DNA from: Limosilactobacillus coleohominis 101-4-CHN
Lineage (GTDB): Bacteria; Bacillota; Bacilli; Lactobacillales; Lactobacillaceae
Assembly (NCBI RefSeq): GCF_000161935.1
Contig: NZ_GG698802.1
Location: 537,722-601,721 of the forward strand
Length of the DNA: 64,000 bases
Direction of reading: 5' to 3'
Shown: one piece after another, positions 57,207-64,000 of the stretch
How positions within the stretch are numbered: the first letter of the stretch is position 1
Layout: each line of letters opens with the position of its first letter
Notes under the pieces: generated by a model
Told to the model about the DNA's origin: nothing
The model's database searches: none
Seen by the model: the letters and a program-made list of their open reading frames with translations, nothing else
Translations under genes and position numbers: made by a program

Positions 57207-57794
57207 TTAATGAACGAGCTTATCCCAAATGATGACTTTGTTGGCTCGTAATGATTTTTGCACGTCGATAATGCGTTGATTAGCGCTGCCCCGGAATTGT
57301 AACGTTAAGTCTTTTTGATCTTCCAAAAAACGCCCGTCAACTAAAATATCAATATTGCTCAGCATTTCCAGTTTATCATAGGATTCTTGCTGAAGTTCTT
57401 CCCAAGTATACCCTGACCAGGACCAAATATCTTTGGTATGCCCGTATTCTTTGCGCAAGCGTTTAATTAATTTTAAACAAACCTGCGTATTTAAGAATGG
57501 CTCACCACCTAACAAGGTTAACCCTTGCACATAGTCATGACCTAAATCCGTCATGATTTGATCTTCAAGTTCTTGAGTATACGGTTGACCATAGTGGAAG
57601 TTCTGAGCAGCTTTGTTATAACAGCCCGGACAGTTAAATAAACAACCACTAACGTAAATACTGCACCGGACACCTTCACCATCAACAAAGTTGAATGGCT
57701 TATAATCAGCAACATATTGCAGAGAATGATCCGCAGCTAACCATTCCTTAGGACGCGGATTTTTGGGTAGTCGATGTTGATGCCGTTCCCCCAT
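57207..57794 (-). CDS. nrdG: anaerobic ribonucleotide reductase activating protein
   Basis: 195 residues. Radical SAM enzyme that makes the glycyl radical on NrdD. The 4Fe-4S motif is CLFNCPGC near 51-58 (CX3CX2C), preceded by the VDGEGVRCSIYVSGC signature; LLGGEPFLN follows near 93. Its gap to nrdD is 12 bases with GGAGGAATCAAT. It needs an Fe-S cluster, which makes the next gene, sufC, noteworthy. Confidence 0.97.
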   Translation of the reverse strand: MGERHQHRLPKNPRPKEWLAADHSLQYVADYKPFNFVDGEGVRCSIYVSGCLFNCPGCYNKAAQNFHYGQPYTQELEDQIMTDLGHDYVQGLTLLGGEPFLNTQVCLKLIKRLRKEYGHTKDIWSWSGYTWEELQQESYDKLEMLSNIDILVDGRFLEDQKDLTLQFRGSANQRIIDVQKSLRANKVIIWDKLVH

Positions 57795-57806
57795 ATTGAT
57801 TCCTCC

Positions 57807-60044
57807 TTAGATTTGGTCACCATTAAATTTAGCCCGGTGTTCTTTGGTATCCATTTGCCGTTGGGTTTCAAATTGCGCCGCAGATTTGATCATTCGTGGA
57901 TCCATATGCTTAACCCGATGAATAATTTCCTCATGCCGACCATGCACCATTGGACGTTGTTGAGGGTTTCCTAAATAACCACAGGTCCGCTTAACGACAT
58001 CACAGGTTGCCGGATCGTGATTACCACACTGGGGGCACTTAAAGCCGCGAGCAGTGGCCTCAAATTCACCCTTGAAACCACACTTGAAACATTGATCGAT
58101 CGACGTATTCGTACCTAAATAACCAACGTGATCGTAAGCCCAATCCCAAACTGCTTCGAGGGCCTTCGGATTTTGTCGTAAGTTTGGATATTCACAGTAG
58201 TGAATAAAACCACCAGCCGCGTATTGAGGAAAGTCCTCCTCAAACTCCAGCTTTTCAAATGGGGTTGGATGCTTCCGAACATCATAGTGGAAACTATTAG
58301 TGTAGTATTCCTTATCTGTGACGTCCTCCACACGACCAAATTTCTTTAAATCATCCTGACAGAATGTATCAGTCAAAGATTCAGCTGGTGTTGAATACAG
58401 GCTAAAGTGATAACCTTCTTCATCTTCCCACTTTGCACAAAGGTCGTGCATCTGTTTAACAATTGAAACGGCAAAGTCATGGGCTTCTTTATTGTGTTCC
58501 CACTTTGGCCCATAGAATGTCGTGCAAACTTCATATAACCCAATGTAACCTAATGACACAGTTGCCCGGCTGTTTTTAAACACTTCATCAACACTGTCTG
58601 TTTTCTTCAGCCGCTTGCCAAAGGCCCCATACATATACAATAACGGTGCGTTTTCCGGCTTAGCTTGCTTAGTTCGTTTAATTCGATAATCTAAGGCGAT
58701 CTTACAGATCCGCATCTTTTCTTGGAAAATTTGCCAAAAGAGCTTTTTATCACCGTGGGCTTCCAACGCAATCCGTGGCAAATTAACGGTGACAACCCCT
58801 AAATTCATCCGTCCAGAATTAACTTCTTTACCGGTTTCTGGATCATGCCAGCCTTGAAGGAAAGAGCGACAGCCCATCGGGGTCTTAAATGAACCGGTGA
58901 TCTCTTTAATCTTGTCATACATCAAAAGGTCTGGATACATCCGCTTCGTTGAACATTCCAAAGCTAGTTGCTTGACATCATAATTTGGATCACCAGGATT
59001 TAAGTTAAGTCCCCGCTTTAATGTAAAAATTAATTTAGGAAAAATGGCAGTCCGATGTTCTTTACCAAGTCCTTTAATTCGGATCTTCAAAATAGATTTT
59101 TGGATTTCTCGAGCAATCCAGGAAGTTCCCAGGCCAAAATTAATCGTTGTAAATGGTGTCTGGCCTTGCGAAGAGTACAAAGTATTAATTTCATACTCTA
59201 GTGCTTGCATCGCATCATAAATATCCTTCTTGGTCTTAGTTTTAGCGTATTCTTCACGTTTTTCTGGTGCTACCCATTGTTCAGCGTCTCGCAAATGCTT
59301 TTCATAATTAATCTTGGCATATGGTTCGAGGAGTTGATCGATCCGGTTAGCAGAACAACCACCATATTGTAATGAAGCAACGTTAGCAATAATTTGTGAC
59401 ATTTGGGCCGTTGCCGTCTGAATCGACCGTGGTGAAGATACCCAAGCGTTTCCAATCTTAAAGCCATTTTTGAACATCTCATCAAGGTCGATTAGACAAC
59501 AATTGGTTTCCGGCGTAACTGGAGAGTAATCTAGGTCATGCCAGTGAATATCACCACGCAGGTGAGCCTTGGCGACAATTTGCGGTAGCATCCGTAAACC
59601 AAGTGCCCGACTAACCATGCCGGCCTCTAAATCCCGTTGTGTATTAAAAACCTTGGAATCTTTATTGGCATTTTCGTGAACCACCCGTGAATTTCGGTCA
59701 GATAGTTGATCCAACTTATACATTGGGTTAGTTGCTTCAGCAAAAGCCCGATCATCCTGCTTCCGATAGTTAATAAAGGCCATGGCAAATTCATTATGAC
59801 CAGCAGCACGAAAACCATCGATCATGGCTTGGGCAATTTCAATCGTCATGACACGATCCTTCCCCGCTAAGGCCTTTACTAATTCTTCGTACACCTTGGT
59901 TTGAGTTGCCCAGTCTGCATGAAGTTCACGCATAATTAAATCTAATTTATAGGAATAAAACGGTGTGATGGTTCCATCACGCTTAATAACATTAACATCC
60001 TGTAACACTGCTAATGGATGCTGAGTTGTGGTTTTGATTTTCAT
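57807..60044 (-). CDS. nrdD: anaerobic (class III) ribonucleoside-triphosphate reductase
   Basis: 745 residues from the ATG at 60042-60044 after AAAGGGG; the in-frame ATG at 60071 has no ribosome site. N-terminal ATP-cone (about 20-110, VNVIKRDGTITPFYSYKL), catalytic barrel, zinc site CFKCGFKGE and CPQC near 660-680, and glycyl-radical motif RTCGYLGNPQQRP near 707-719. It reduces NTPs to dNTPs without oxygen. First gene of the nrdDG-sufCDB operon. Confidence 0.98.
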   Translation of the reverse strand: MKIKTTTQHPLAVLQDVNVIKRDGTITPFYSYKLDLIMRELHADWATQTKVYEELVKALAGKDRVMTIEIAQAMIDGFRAAGHNEFAMAFINYRKQDDRAFAEATNPMYKLDQLSDRNSRVVHENANKDSKVFNTQRDLEAGMVSRALGLRMLPQIVAKAHLRGDIHWHDLDYSPVTPETNCCLIDLDEMFKNGFKIGNAWVSSPRSIQTATAQMSQIIANVASLQYGGCSANRIDQLLEPYAKINYEKHLRDAEQWVAPEKREEYAKTKTKKDIYDAMQALEYEINTLYSSQGQTPFTTINFGLGTSWIAREIQKSILKIRIKGLGKEHRTAIFPKLIFTLKRGLNLNPGDPNYDVKQLALECSTKRMYPDLLMYDKIKEITGSFKTPMGCRSFLQGWHDPETGKEVNSGRMNLGVVTVNLPRIALEAHGDKKLFWQIFQEKMRICKIALDYRIKRTKQAKPENAPLLYMYGAFGKRLKKTDSVDEVFKNSRATVSLGYIGLYEVCTTFYGPKWEHNKEAHDFAVSIVKQMHDLCAKWEDEEGYHFSLYSTPAESLTDTFCQDDLKKFGRVEDVTDKEYYTNSFHYDVRKHPTPFEKLEFEEDFPQYAAGGFIHYCEYPNLRQNPKALEAVWDWAYDHVGYLGTNTSIDQCFKCGFKGEFEATARGFKCPQCGNHDPATCDVVKRTCGYLGNPQQRPMVHGRHEEIIHRVKHMDPRMIKSAAQFETQRQMDTKEHRAKFNGDQI

Positions 60045-60069
60045 AGATAATATCCCCTTTGAAGTTAAC

Positions 60070-60183
60070 ATTATCTATCTTAAATGAAAAAAGATTGAAC
60101 ACAACATCTTGAAACTATTGACATTCAAAACACAATATGTAGTAGTAATGAATCTTGGCTTGGTATTTTTTCATTTAGATAAT
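60070..60183. repeat. inverted repeat flanking the NrdR-box region
   Basis: ATTATCTA-TCTT-AAATGAAAAAA (about 60070-60092) recurs inverted as TTTTTTCATTTAGATAAT (about 60165-60182); the copies match over 19 bases except for a 4-base insert. They bracket both boxes. Confidence 0.65.
60099..60145. promoter_or_regulatory. tandem NrdR-box-like sites ahead of nrdD
   Basis: Two 16-base sites, ACACAACATCTTGAAA (60099-60114) and ACACAATATGTAGTAG (60130-60145), share ACACAA and AT-rich centres and start 31 bases apart, three helix turns, as NrdR box pairs do. They lie 55-100 bases before nrdD. The second halves deviate from the palindromic consensus, so each is imperfect. Confidence 0.7.
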
Positions 60184-60374
60184 TCTCCATGATCGCGTGC
60201 TTAACTTAGTCAATAAGCAAGCTAGATAGCGATTAGCCTTACCTCGTTCAAGCTAATTATCTAAGAACAATTCGGTAAGTTTCGCTTTTATTAATCAATT
60301 GATATCTATAAAATACAATTTAAAAGATTGTGTTGCATGATTTTTATATCATATTATGCTTATTATAGATAATA
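60184..60374. other. intergenic region upstream of nrdD, nothing recognised
   Basis: AT-rich sequence with no coding frame of note. It may hold distal nrdD promoter parts; a GATTGTGTTGCA word near 60325 again resembles an NrdR half site. Confidence 0.4.
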
Positions 60375-60409
60375 AAAAGTCGCATCATCTCAGTAATGAC
60401 GCGACTTTT
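60375..60409 (-). terminator. terminator of the amino-acid ABC permease gene
   Basis: AAAAGTCGC/GCGACTTTT with a 17-base loop, 20 bases past the stop, then A/T-rich sequence. Confidence 0.78.
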
Positions 60410-60429
60410 AGTAAAGGATGAATTATTAA

Positions 60430-61122
60430 TTAATTACTTACCGTATACTTTTGACTCATCCGCTTTTCCAACCAATTAAGTAGTAGAGCAAGCGCTTGAG
60501 TAATAACAAAGTAAATCACAGCAGCAACAATCAGCGGTGGAATAAAGTTGTAGAGGGTCCCACCAACTCCTAAGGCTTCCGCGGTGACTTCTTGTACCCC
60601 AATATAGAATAGAACTGATGATTCCTTAATTAAGGTAATGAACTCATTTCCCATTGCCGGAAGCGTGTTCCGTAATGCTTGTGGTAACACAATTTCAAAC
60701 AGGGTATCACGACGACTTAACCCTAATGAAAGGCCTGCCTCAGTTTGGCCGGCTGGAATTGAAATAATTCCAGAACGGAAGATTTCTGAAGTGTACGCCC
60801 CAGAATTTAATCCTAAAGCTAACGCACCAGGAATAATCCGGTCTAATCCTGAACCAAGAACCTGAACTTGAGGAATTGGTAAGGTTTTAGACAAGATGTA
60901 GTAAACCAGCAGAACTTGAATCATTGATGGGGTCCCCCGAACGATTGACACATAAATGCCAGCAATCCAGTTCAAAACTTTAATTTTTGACATCCGCATT
61001 AGGACCAGCAAAAGTCCAATTAAGAACCCGATAACAACCCCAATTACTGAAATAACTAACGTTAATTCTGACCCTTGTAAAAACATTGGCCAGTATTTAC
61101 CGAGAAAACTAAATTCCATCAT
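60430..61122 (-). CDS. amino-acid ABC transporter permease (GlnP/HisM type)
   Basis: 230 residues with about five spans. The permease EAA-type loop is QTEAGLSLGLSRRDTLFEIVLPQALR (in parts, near 132-157). It forms the channel with the binding protein encoded 30 bases upstream. No ATP-binding subunit gene lies in the unit, so the ATPase must come from elsewhere. Confidence 0.92.
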   Translation of the reverse strand: MMEFSFLGKYWPMFLQGSELTLVISVIGVVIGFLIGLLLVLMRMSKIKVLNWIAGIYVSIVRGTPSMIQVLLVYYILSKTLPIPQVQVLGSGLDRIIPGALALGLNSGAYTSEIFRSGIISIPAGQTEAGLSLGLSRRDTLFEIVLPQALRNTLPAMGNEFITLIKESSVLFYIGVQEVTAEALGVGGTLYNFIPPLIVAAVIYFVITQALALLLNWLEKRMSQKYTVSN

Positions 61123-61152
61123 TTAACATCATCCTCTACTCTCTTTTATTAA

Positions 61153-61977
61153 TTACTTCCCTGTTTGTTCCTGCAGGTCTTGGGCCTTTTGGAACATTTG
61201 ATCTAATTGACCATTCTTTTGCATCTTAGTAATTTCTGCATTAACCTTCTTCTTCAACTTTGGTTCATTTTTTGGTAAGGCAATGCAGATTTCCCGTTGT
61301 GACTTTGGCACTGGTAACTTGACTGGCGCAATGGCGTAGTCGTTTGGGTACTTCTTAACATATTCTTCCGCGACCTTTTGGGCCAGGACAACACCGTCTA
61401 ATTTGCCACCCTTTAATTCAGTCGTCAGACTGGTAACTAACCCTTCACTGACGATGTGGGCCTTAGTTTGGCTCTTCCCAACGTTTTCCTGAATGGAACC
61501 TTGCTGAGCACCAAATGAAGCTCCCTTGGTACTTGCTTGCGTGGTGTACTTATTAGCATCACTCTTTCTTACCAGCAGTGATTCAGATTCAGTGTAGTAT
61601 GGTTTAGAGAAGTCAACTGCTTTCCGTCGTTCTTTAGTAGCGGTCATTCCAGCCATAACCATCTGCACCTTATTATTTTGCAATTCACCAATCAAGGAAG
61701 AAAACTGCATGTTTTGTACCTTAAGTTTAACTCCCATGTCTTTAGCAATTTGGTTGGCAACCATAATGTCAAATCCGTTGTAAGTCTTTTTACCATTCTT
61801 AACAACTGGAAATTCAAATGGTGCGAAATCCGCGGAAGTCCCCATGGTTAATGTTTTTTCGCTCTTAATCTTATTGTAAGCAGTGTTTTCTTTGGTTCCA
61901 CATCCTGCTAAACCACCAGCAACCATTAAGGCTACTGCGCTTAAAGCAAGGATCTTTTTTCCTAACTTAAACTTCAT
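61153..61977 (-). CDS. amino-acid ABC transporter substrate-binding lipoprotein
   Basis: 274 residues. Lipobox GLAGC (Cys 26) after a basic signal peptide, then a type 3 periplasmic-binding domain with TMGTSADFAPFEFP near 46-59 and GFDIMVANQIAKDMG near 68-82, as in polar amino-acid binders. The exact ligand is unknown. First gene of the unit, with a strong promoter upstream. Confidence 0.93.
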   Translation of the reverse strand: MKFKLGKKILALSAVALMVAGGLAGCGTKENTAYNKIKSEKTLTMGTSADFAPFEFPVVKNGKKTYNGFDIMVANQIAKDMGVKLKVQNMQFSSLIGELQNNKVQMVMAGMTATKERRKAVDFSKPYYTESESLLVRKSDANKYTTQASTKGASFGAQQGSIQENVGKSQTKAHIVSEGLVTSLTTELKGGKLDGVVLAQKVAEEYVKKYPNDYAIAPVKLPVPKSQREICIALPKNEPKLKKKVNAEITKMQKNGQLDQMFQKAQDLQEQTGK

Positions 61978-62041
61978 AATTAATCCTCCATACTTAGTAA
62001 CTCAATGAATAATAATTGCATAACTTTTGAATACAACCAGT

Positions 62042-62070
62042 ATAATACATGAATTATTCACGTAATGCAA
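62042..62070 (-). promoter_or_regulatory. promoter of the amino-acid transporter unit
   Basis: -35 TTGCAT (62065-62070), 17 bases, -10 TATTAT (62042-62047) with TG before the -10. Confidence 0.82.
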
Positions 62071-62202
62071 TGAAAAATGTAAAAAAATTCGGATAAATCT
62101 TGAAATAAGCTTCTCACGTGAATATATAAGTTCAAATTGTATAAATATAACTAAATAATCTGCGTATAATGAAAATGTTAATCAATAACTGGAGAATAAA
62201 TA

Positions 62203-62928
62203 ATGAAAAGATTTAATAAAAAAATGGCCTTCTCACTTTGTTATGCCTGGGTAATGGTTATTTTAGCCCTAATTTCGATCTGCTTAATTATTCTAGATTA
62301 CGCCAAAATGATTACCCTTACTGACCAACCATATTCATTAATTGATAATGTCGTCTGGGTAATCTTTGTTAGTGATTATTGCATTCGTCTTCTTTTTGCT
62401 GATAATAAAAGAGCTTTCCTAAAAGCGAATATCTTTGATCTATTATCAATAATTCCAGTAAGTGGATTATTTACCGTCTTCCGGATCAGCCGGATTACAC
62501 GTTTGCTTCGCCTTTTAAGAATCATTCGGCTAGTTGGAATGGCGGGTCGTCTGAAGCACTTTCTCAAAGTAAATGGGCTGATTTATTATCTGTATGTCAG
62601 TTGTGCCCTATTAATCATTAGTGCTTGCCTTTACAGTTTTGCTGAACATACTAATTTAGAAAATGCACTTTGGTGGTCAATCACAACAGCCACTACCGTG
62701 GGCTATGGCGATATGACTCCCAAAACTGGCTTAGGACGAATTGCAGCAATTGTTTTAATGTTGGTTGGAATTGGTTTCGTTGGTATGCTCACCAGTAGCA
62801 TCACAAATTTCTTTACCAATCAGGATCAAATTAACCTAAAAAAAGAGATTAGATCTTTACATGAAGAAAATACCCAAATAATGAAAAAACTAACCGAATT
62901 ACAGTCAATGATGAAAGATGATGATTAG
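62203..62928 (+). CDS. voltage-gated-type potassium channel
   Basis: 241 residues. Six membrane segments: S1-S3 from about 11 to 95, an arginine-rich S4 (RISRITRLLRLLRIIRL near 90-106), and the pore with the selectivity filter TTVGYGDM near 164-171. A short C-terminal coiled coil (about 205-238) may assemble the tetramer. Gated K+ flux is inferred from the family; whether the S4 senses voltage is not known. Single gene with TGGAGAA ribosome site. Confidence 0.92.
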   Translation: MKRFNKKMAFSLCYAWVMVILALISICLIILDYAKMITLTDQPYSLIDNVVWVIFVSDYCIRLLFADNKRAFLKANIFDLLSIIPVSGLFTVFRISRITRLLRLLRIIRLVGMAGRLKHFLKVNGLIYYLYVSCALLIISACLYSFAEHTNLENALWWSITTATTVGYGDMTPKTGLGRIAAIVLMLVGIGFVGMLTSSITNFFTNQDQINLKKEIRSLHEENTQIMKKLTELQSMMKDDD

Positions 62929-62940
62929 TGTAATTTCGGT

Positions 62941-63019
62941 CCCTCTTTGTGTACCAAATGTGTACCAACTTTATTATTTAACATGATTTAGCTAAGTTAT
63001 CCACAGATTTAAACTTAAA
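62941..63019 (-). pseudogene. possible integrase C-terminal remnant
   Basis: Minus-strand reading MLNNKVGTHLVHKEGPKLH then stop (ending about 62930), preceded in the neighbouring frame by VDNLAK. The doubled TTGGTACACA words give this. The pattern resembles C-termini of tyrosine integrases of Gram-positive phages, but the stretch is short and the call is tentative. Confidence 0.3.
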
Positions 63020-63020
63020 C

Positions 63021-63065
63021 AAAAAAGCACCGCAACCCTATCATATCAAGGGCTACGGTGCTTCT
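63021..63065 (-). terminator. terminator of the tRNA array
   Basis: AAGCACCG and AGCCCTTGATA pair with the far arm ending CGGTGCTT; six T follow on the minus strand. Confidence 0.9.
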
Positions 63066-63101
63066 CAGTTAAGATTCAATACTTTCGAAAACTTATTAAA
63101 A

Positions 63102-63186
63102 TGCCTCCGGTGGGGGTCGAACCCACACTCCCTCAACGGGAACTGGATTTTGAGTCCAGCGCGTCTGCCAATTCCGCCACAGAGGC
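63102..63186 (-). tRNA. tRNA-Leu(CAA)
   Basis: Long variable arm; anticodon loop CTCAAAA in stem TGGA/TCCA; acceptor GCCTCTG/CGGAGGC with wobble. Reads UUG. Confidence 0.95.
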
Positions 63187-63202
63187 ATAAATCTTAACTA
63201 AA

Positions 63203-63273
<71 letters not shown>

Positions 63274-63280
63274 AAATAGA

Positions 63281-63328
63281 GTTTGAATGTTATTCAAACA
63301 ATTAGACGCTGCGATCGGGCACCGTCTA
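63281..63328. repeat. two hairpins in the tRNA-His to tRNA-Cys spacer
   Basis: GTTTGAAT/ATTCAAAC (63281-63299) and TAGACG ... CGTCTA (63303-63328). No T-tract, so probably processing signals or unimportant. Confidence 0.6.
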
Positions 63329-63335
63329 ACCAGAA

Positions 63336-63412
63336 GGGCGGTATGTGGGATTCGAACCCACGCGTGTCGGACCCACAAACCGATGTGTTAACCAAACTTC
63401 ACCAATACCGCC
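63336..63412 (-). tRNA. tRNA-His(GUG)
   Basis: Anticodon loop TTGTGGG; acceptor GGCGGTA/TACCGCC; discriminator C, as for histidine tRNAs. Confidence 0.94.
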
Positions 63413-63428
63413 AAAATATTCAATTGAG

Positions 63429-63499
63429 CAGGGATAGTAGGAATCGAACCCACAATGACGGTTTTGGAGACCGTAGTTATACCGTTTAACTATATCCCT
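63429..63499 (-). tRNA. tRNA-Trp(CCA)
   Basis: Anticodon loop CTCCAAA between ACGGT and ACCGT; acceptor AGGGATA/TATCCCT. Confidence 0.95.
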
Positions 63500-63505
63500 A
63501 TAAAG

Positions 63506-63588
63506 TGGAGGAGGGTGGATTCGAACCGCCGAACCCGAAGGAACGGTTTTACAGACCGTCGCGTTTAACCAGACTTCGCTACTCCTCC
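63506..63588 (-). tRNA. tRNA-Tyr(GUA)
   Basis: Long variable arm, anticodon loop CTGTAAA, acceptor GGAGGAG/CTCCTCC. Confidence 0.95.
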
Positions 63589-63596
63589 ATAATAAG

Positions 63597-63669
63597 TGGC
63601 GCGGGACGGAATCGAACCGCCGACACACGGAGCTTCAATCCGTTGCTCTACCAACTGAGCTACCGAGCC
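63597..63669 (-). tRNA. tRNA-Phe(GAA) with an acceptor-stem mismatch
   Basis: Anticodon arm ACGGA-TTGAAGC-TCCGT. Acceptor GGCTCGG against CCGCGCC leaves a T-C mismatch at positions 4 and 69 where T-A is expected. Confidence 0.92.
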
Positions 63670-63703
63670 GTGCTTGGTCTGGGATACAACATTAAAGTTG
63701 TAA

Positions 63704-63776
63704 TGGAGGATACAGGGCTCGAACCTGTGACCCTCTGCTTGTAAGGCAGATGCTCTCCCAACTGAGCTAATCCTCC
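63704..63776 (-). tRNA. tRNA-Val(UAC)
   Basis: Anticodon loop CTTACAA between CTGC and GCAG; acceptor GGAGGAT/ATCCTCC. Confidence 0.95.
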
Positions 63777-63781
63777 AAGAG

Positions 63782-63854
63782 TGACCCGTGCGGGATTTGA
63801 ACCCACGTTACCAGCGTGAAAGGCTGGTGTCTTAACCAACTTGACCAACGGGTC
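63782..63854 (-). tRNA. tRNA-Glu(UUC)
   Basis: Anticodon loop CTTTCAC between CCAG and CTGG; acceptor GACCCGT/ACGGGTC. Confidence 0.93.
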
Positions 63855-63861
63855 ATAAGAA

Positions 63862-63953
63862 CGGAGAGTAAGGGATTCGAACCCTTGATACAGGCTTTAA
63901 CCCGTATACAGCATTTCCAATGCTGCTCCTTCGGCCAACTCGGACAACTCTCC
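63862..63953 (-). tRNA. tRNA-Ser(GGA)
   Basis: Long variable arm, anticodon loop TTGGAAA between AGCA and TGCT; acceptor GGAGAGT/ACTCTCC. Confidence 0.94.
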
Positions 63954-64000
63954 AAAATCCGAACCCTGGCACAAATCGCCAGGTGCCAAAGTTCATCATT

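Noticed and set aside
63275..63335. A further tRNA gene in the array spacer
   Set aside because: The two hairpins do not form a cloverleaf and there is no T-loop sequence.
63283..63955. Several open frames across the tRNA array
   Set aside because: They are translations of tRNA genes and their spacers, with no ribosome sites.

Overview
The window is a chromosomal segment of a low-GC Gram-positive bacterium of the Lactobacillaceae, most like Limosilactobacillus (reuteri/fermentum group). This rests on gene order and regulatory elements: the yqeG-yqeM cluster, an S-MK (SAM-III) riboswitch on metK, T-box leaders on argS and leuS, a CIRCE element on hsp20, pepV, ecsAB/hit and prsA. No close species match can be proven without a search. 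Most genes are housekeeping and on the minus strand; I see no intact phage, IS element, CRISPR array or defence island.

Layout. 1-4.2 kb: ribosome-assembly and NAD cluster yqeG-yqeH-yhbY-nadD-yqeK-rsfS-yqeM(partial). 4.2-5.6 kb: infC-rpmI-rplT behind an L20-type leader; infC starts with AUU. 5.6-12.8 kb: dnaI, dnaB, nrdR, coaE, mutM and polA. 12.8-16.6 kb: Bax-inhibitor-type membrane protein, murC, ytpR, a thioredoxin-like protein and a PepSY protein. 16.6-23.7 kb: transaldolase, trmB, ecsAB, hit, prsA, yhaM and a YheA/YlbF-type protein. 23.7-28 kb: penicillin-binding protein 1A, then argS with its T-box and tRNA-Gly. 28-32.6 kb: DUF2187 and YisL proteins, tRNA-Arg, a structured RNA candidate, a CPBP protease, a LacI-type regulator, an unknown protein and a broken deoxynucleoside kinase gene. 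32.6-42 kb: two cell-wall enzymes (GH73 and L,D-transpeptidase), uspA, pepV, nnrD, a Cof-type HAD phosphatase, a diacylglycerol-kinase-like protein, a MurJ/SpoVB-like flippase and a lone HicB-like protein. 42-50 kb: leuS (T-box), PAP2 phosphatase, metK (S-MK box), an unknown membrane protein, tag, and an MFS exporter divergent from perR. 50-54 kb: hsp20 (CIRCE), a LysM/Apf-type wall protein and an NCS2 permease. 53.9-60.2 kb: an apparent single operon nrdD-nrdG-sufC-sufD-sufB behind paired NrdR boxes. 60.4-63 kb: amino-acid ABC transporter parts and a voltage-gated-type K+ channel. 63.1-63.95 kb: nine tRNA genes.

The most notable observation is the coupling of the anaerobic ribonucleotide reductase genes to a reduced SUF Fe-S assembly set (sufCDB without sufS or sufU at the locus), under what look like NrdR operators, with nrdR itself 50 kb away in the same window. 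Other points worth a look are the candidate RNA at about 29.0-29.3 kb, a two-hairpin element at 52.2-52.4 kb, a Tag glycosylase lacking most of its zinc ligands, a PerR-box-like site in the MFS exporter leader, and integrase-tail-like sequence past two tRNA loci. None of these is proven to be a new system; they are leads with stated tests.
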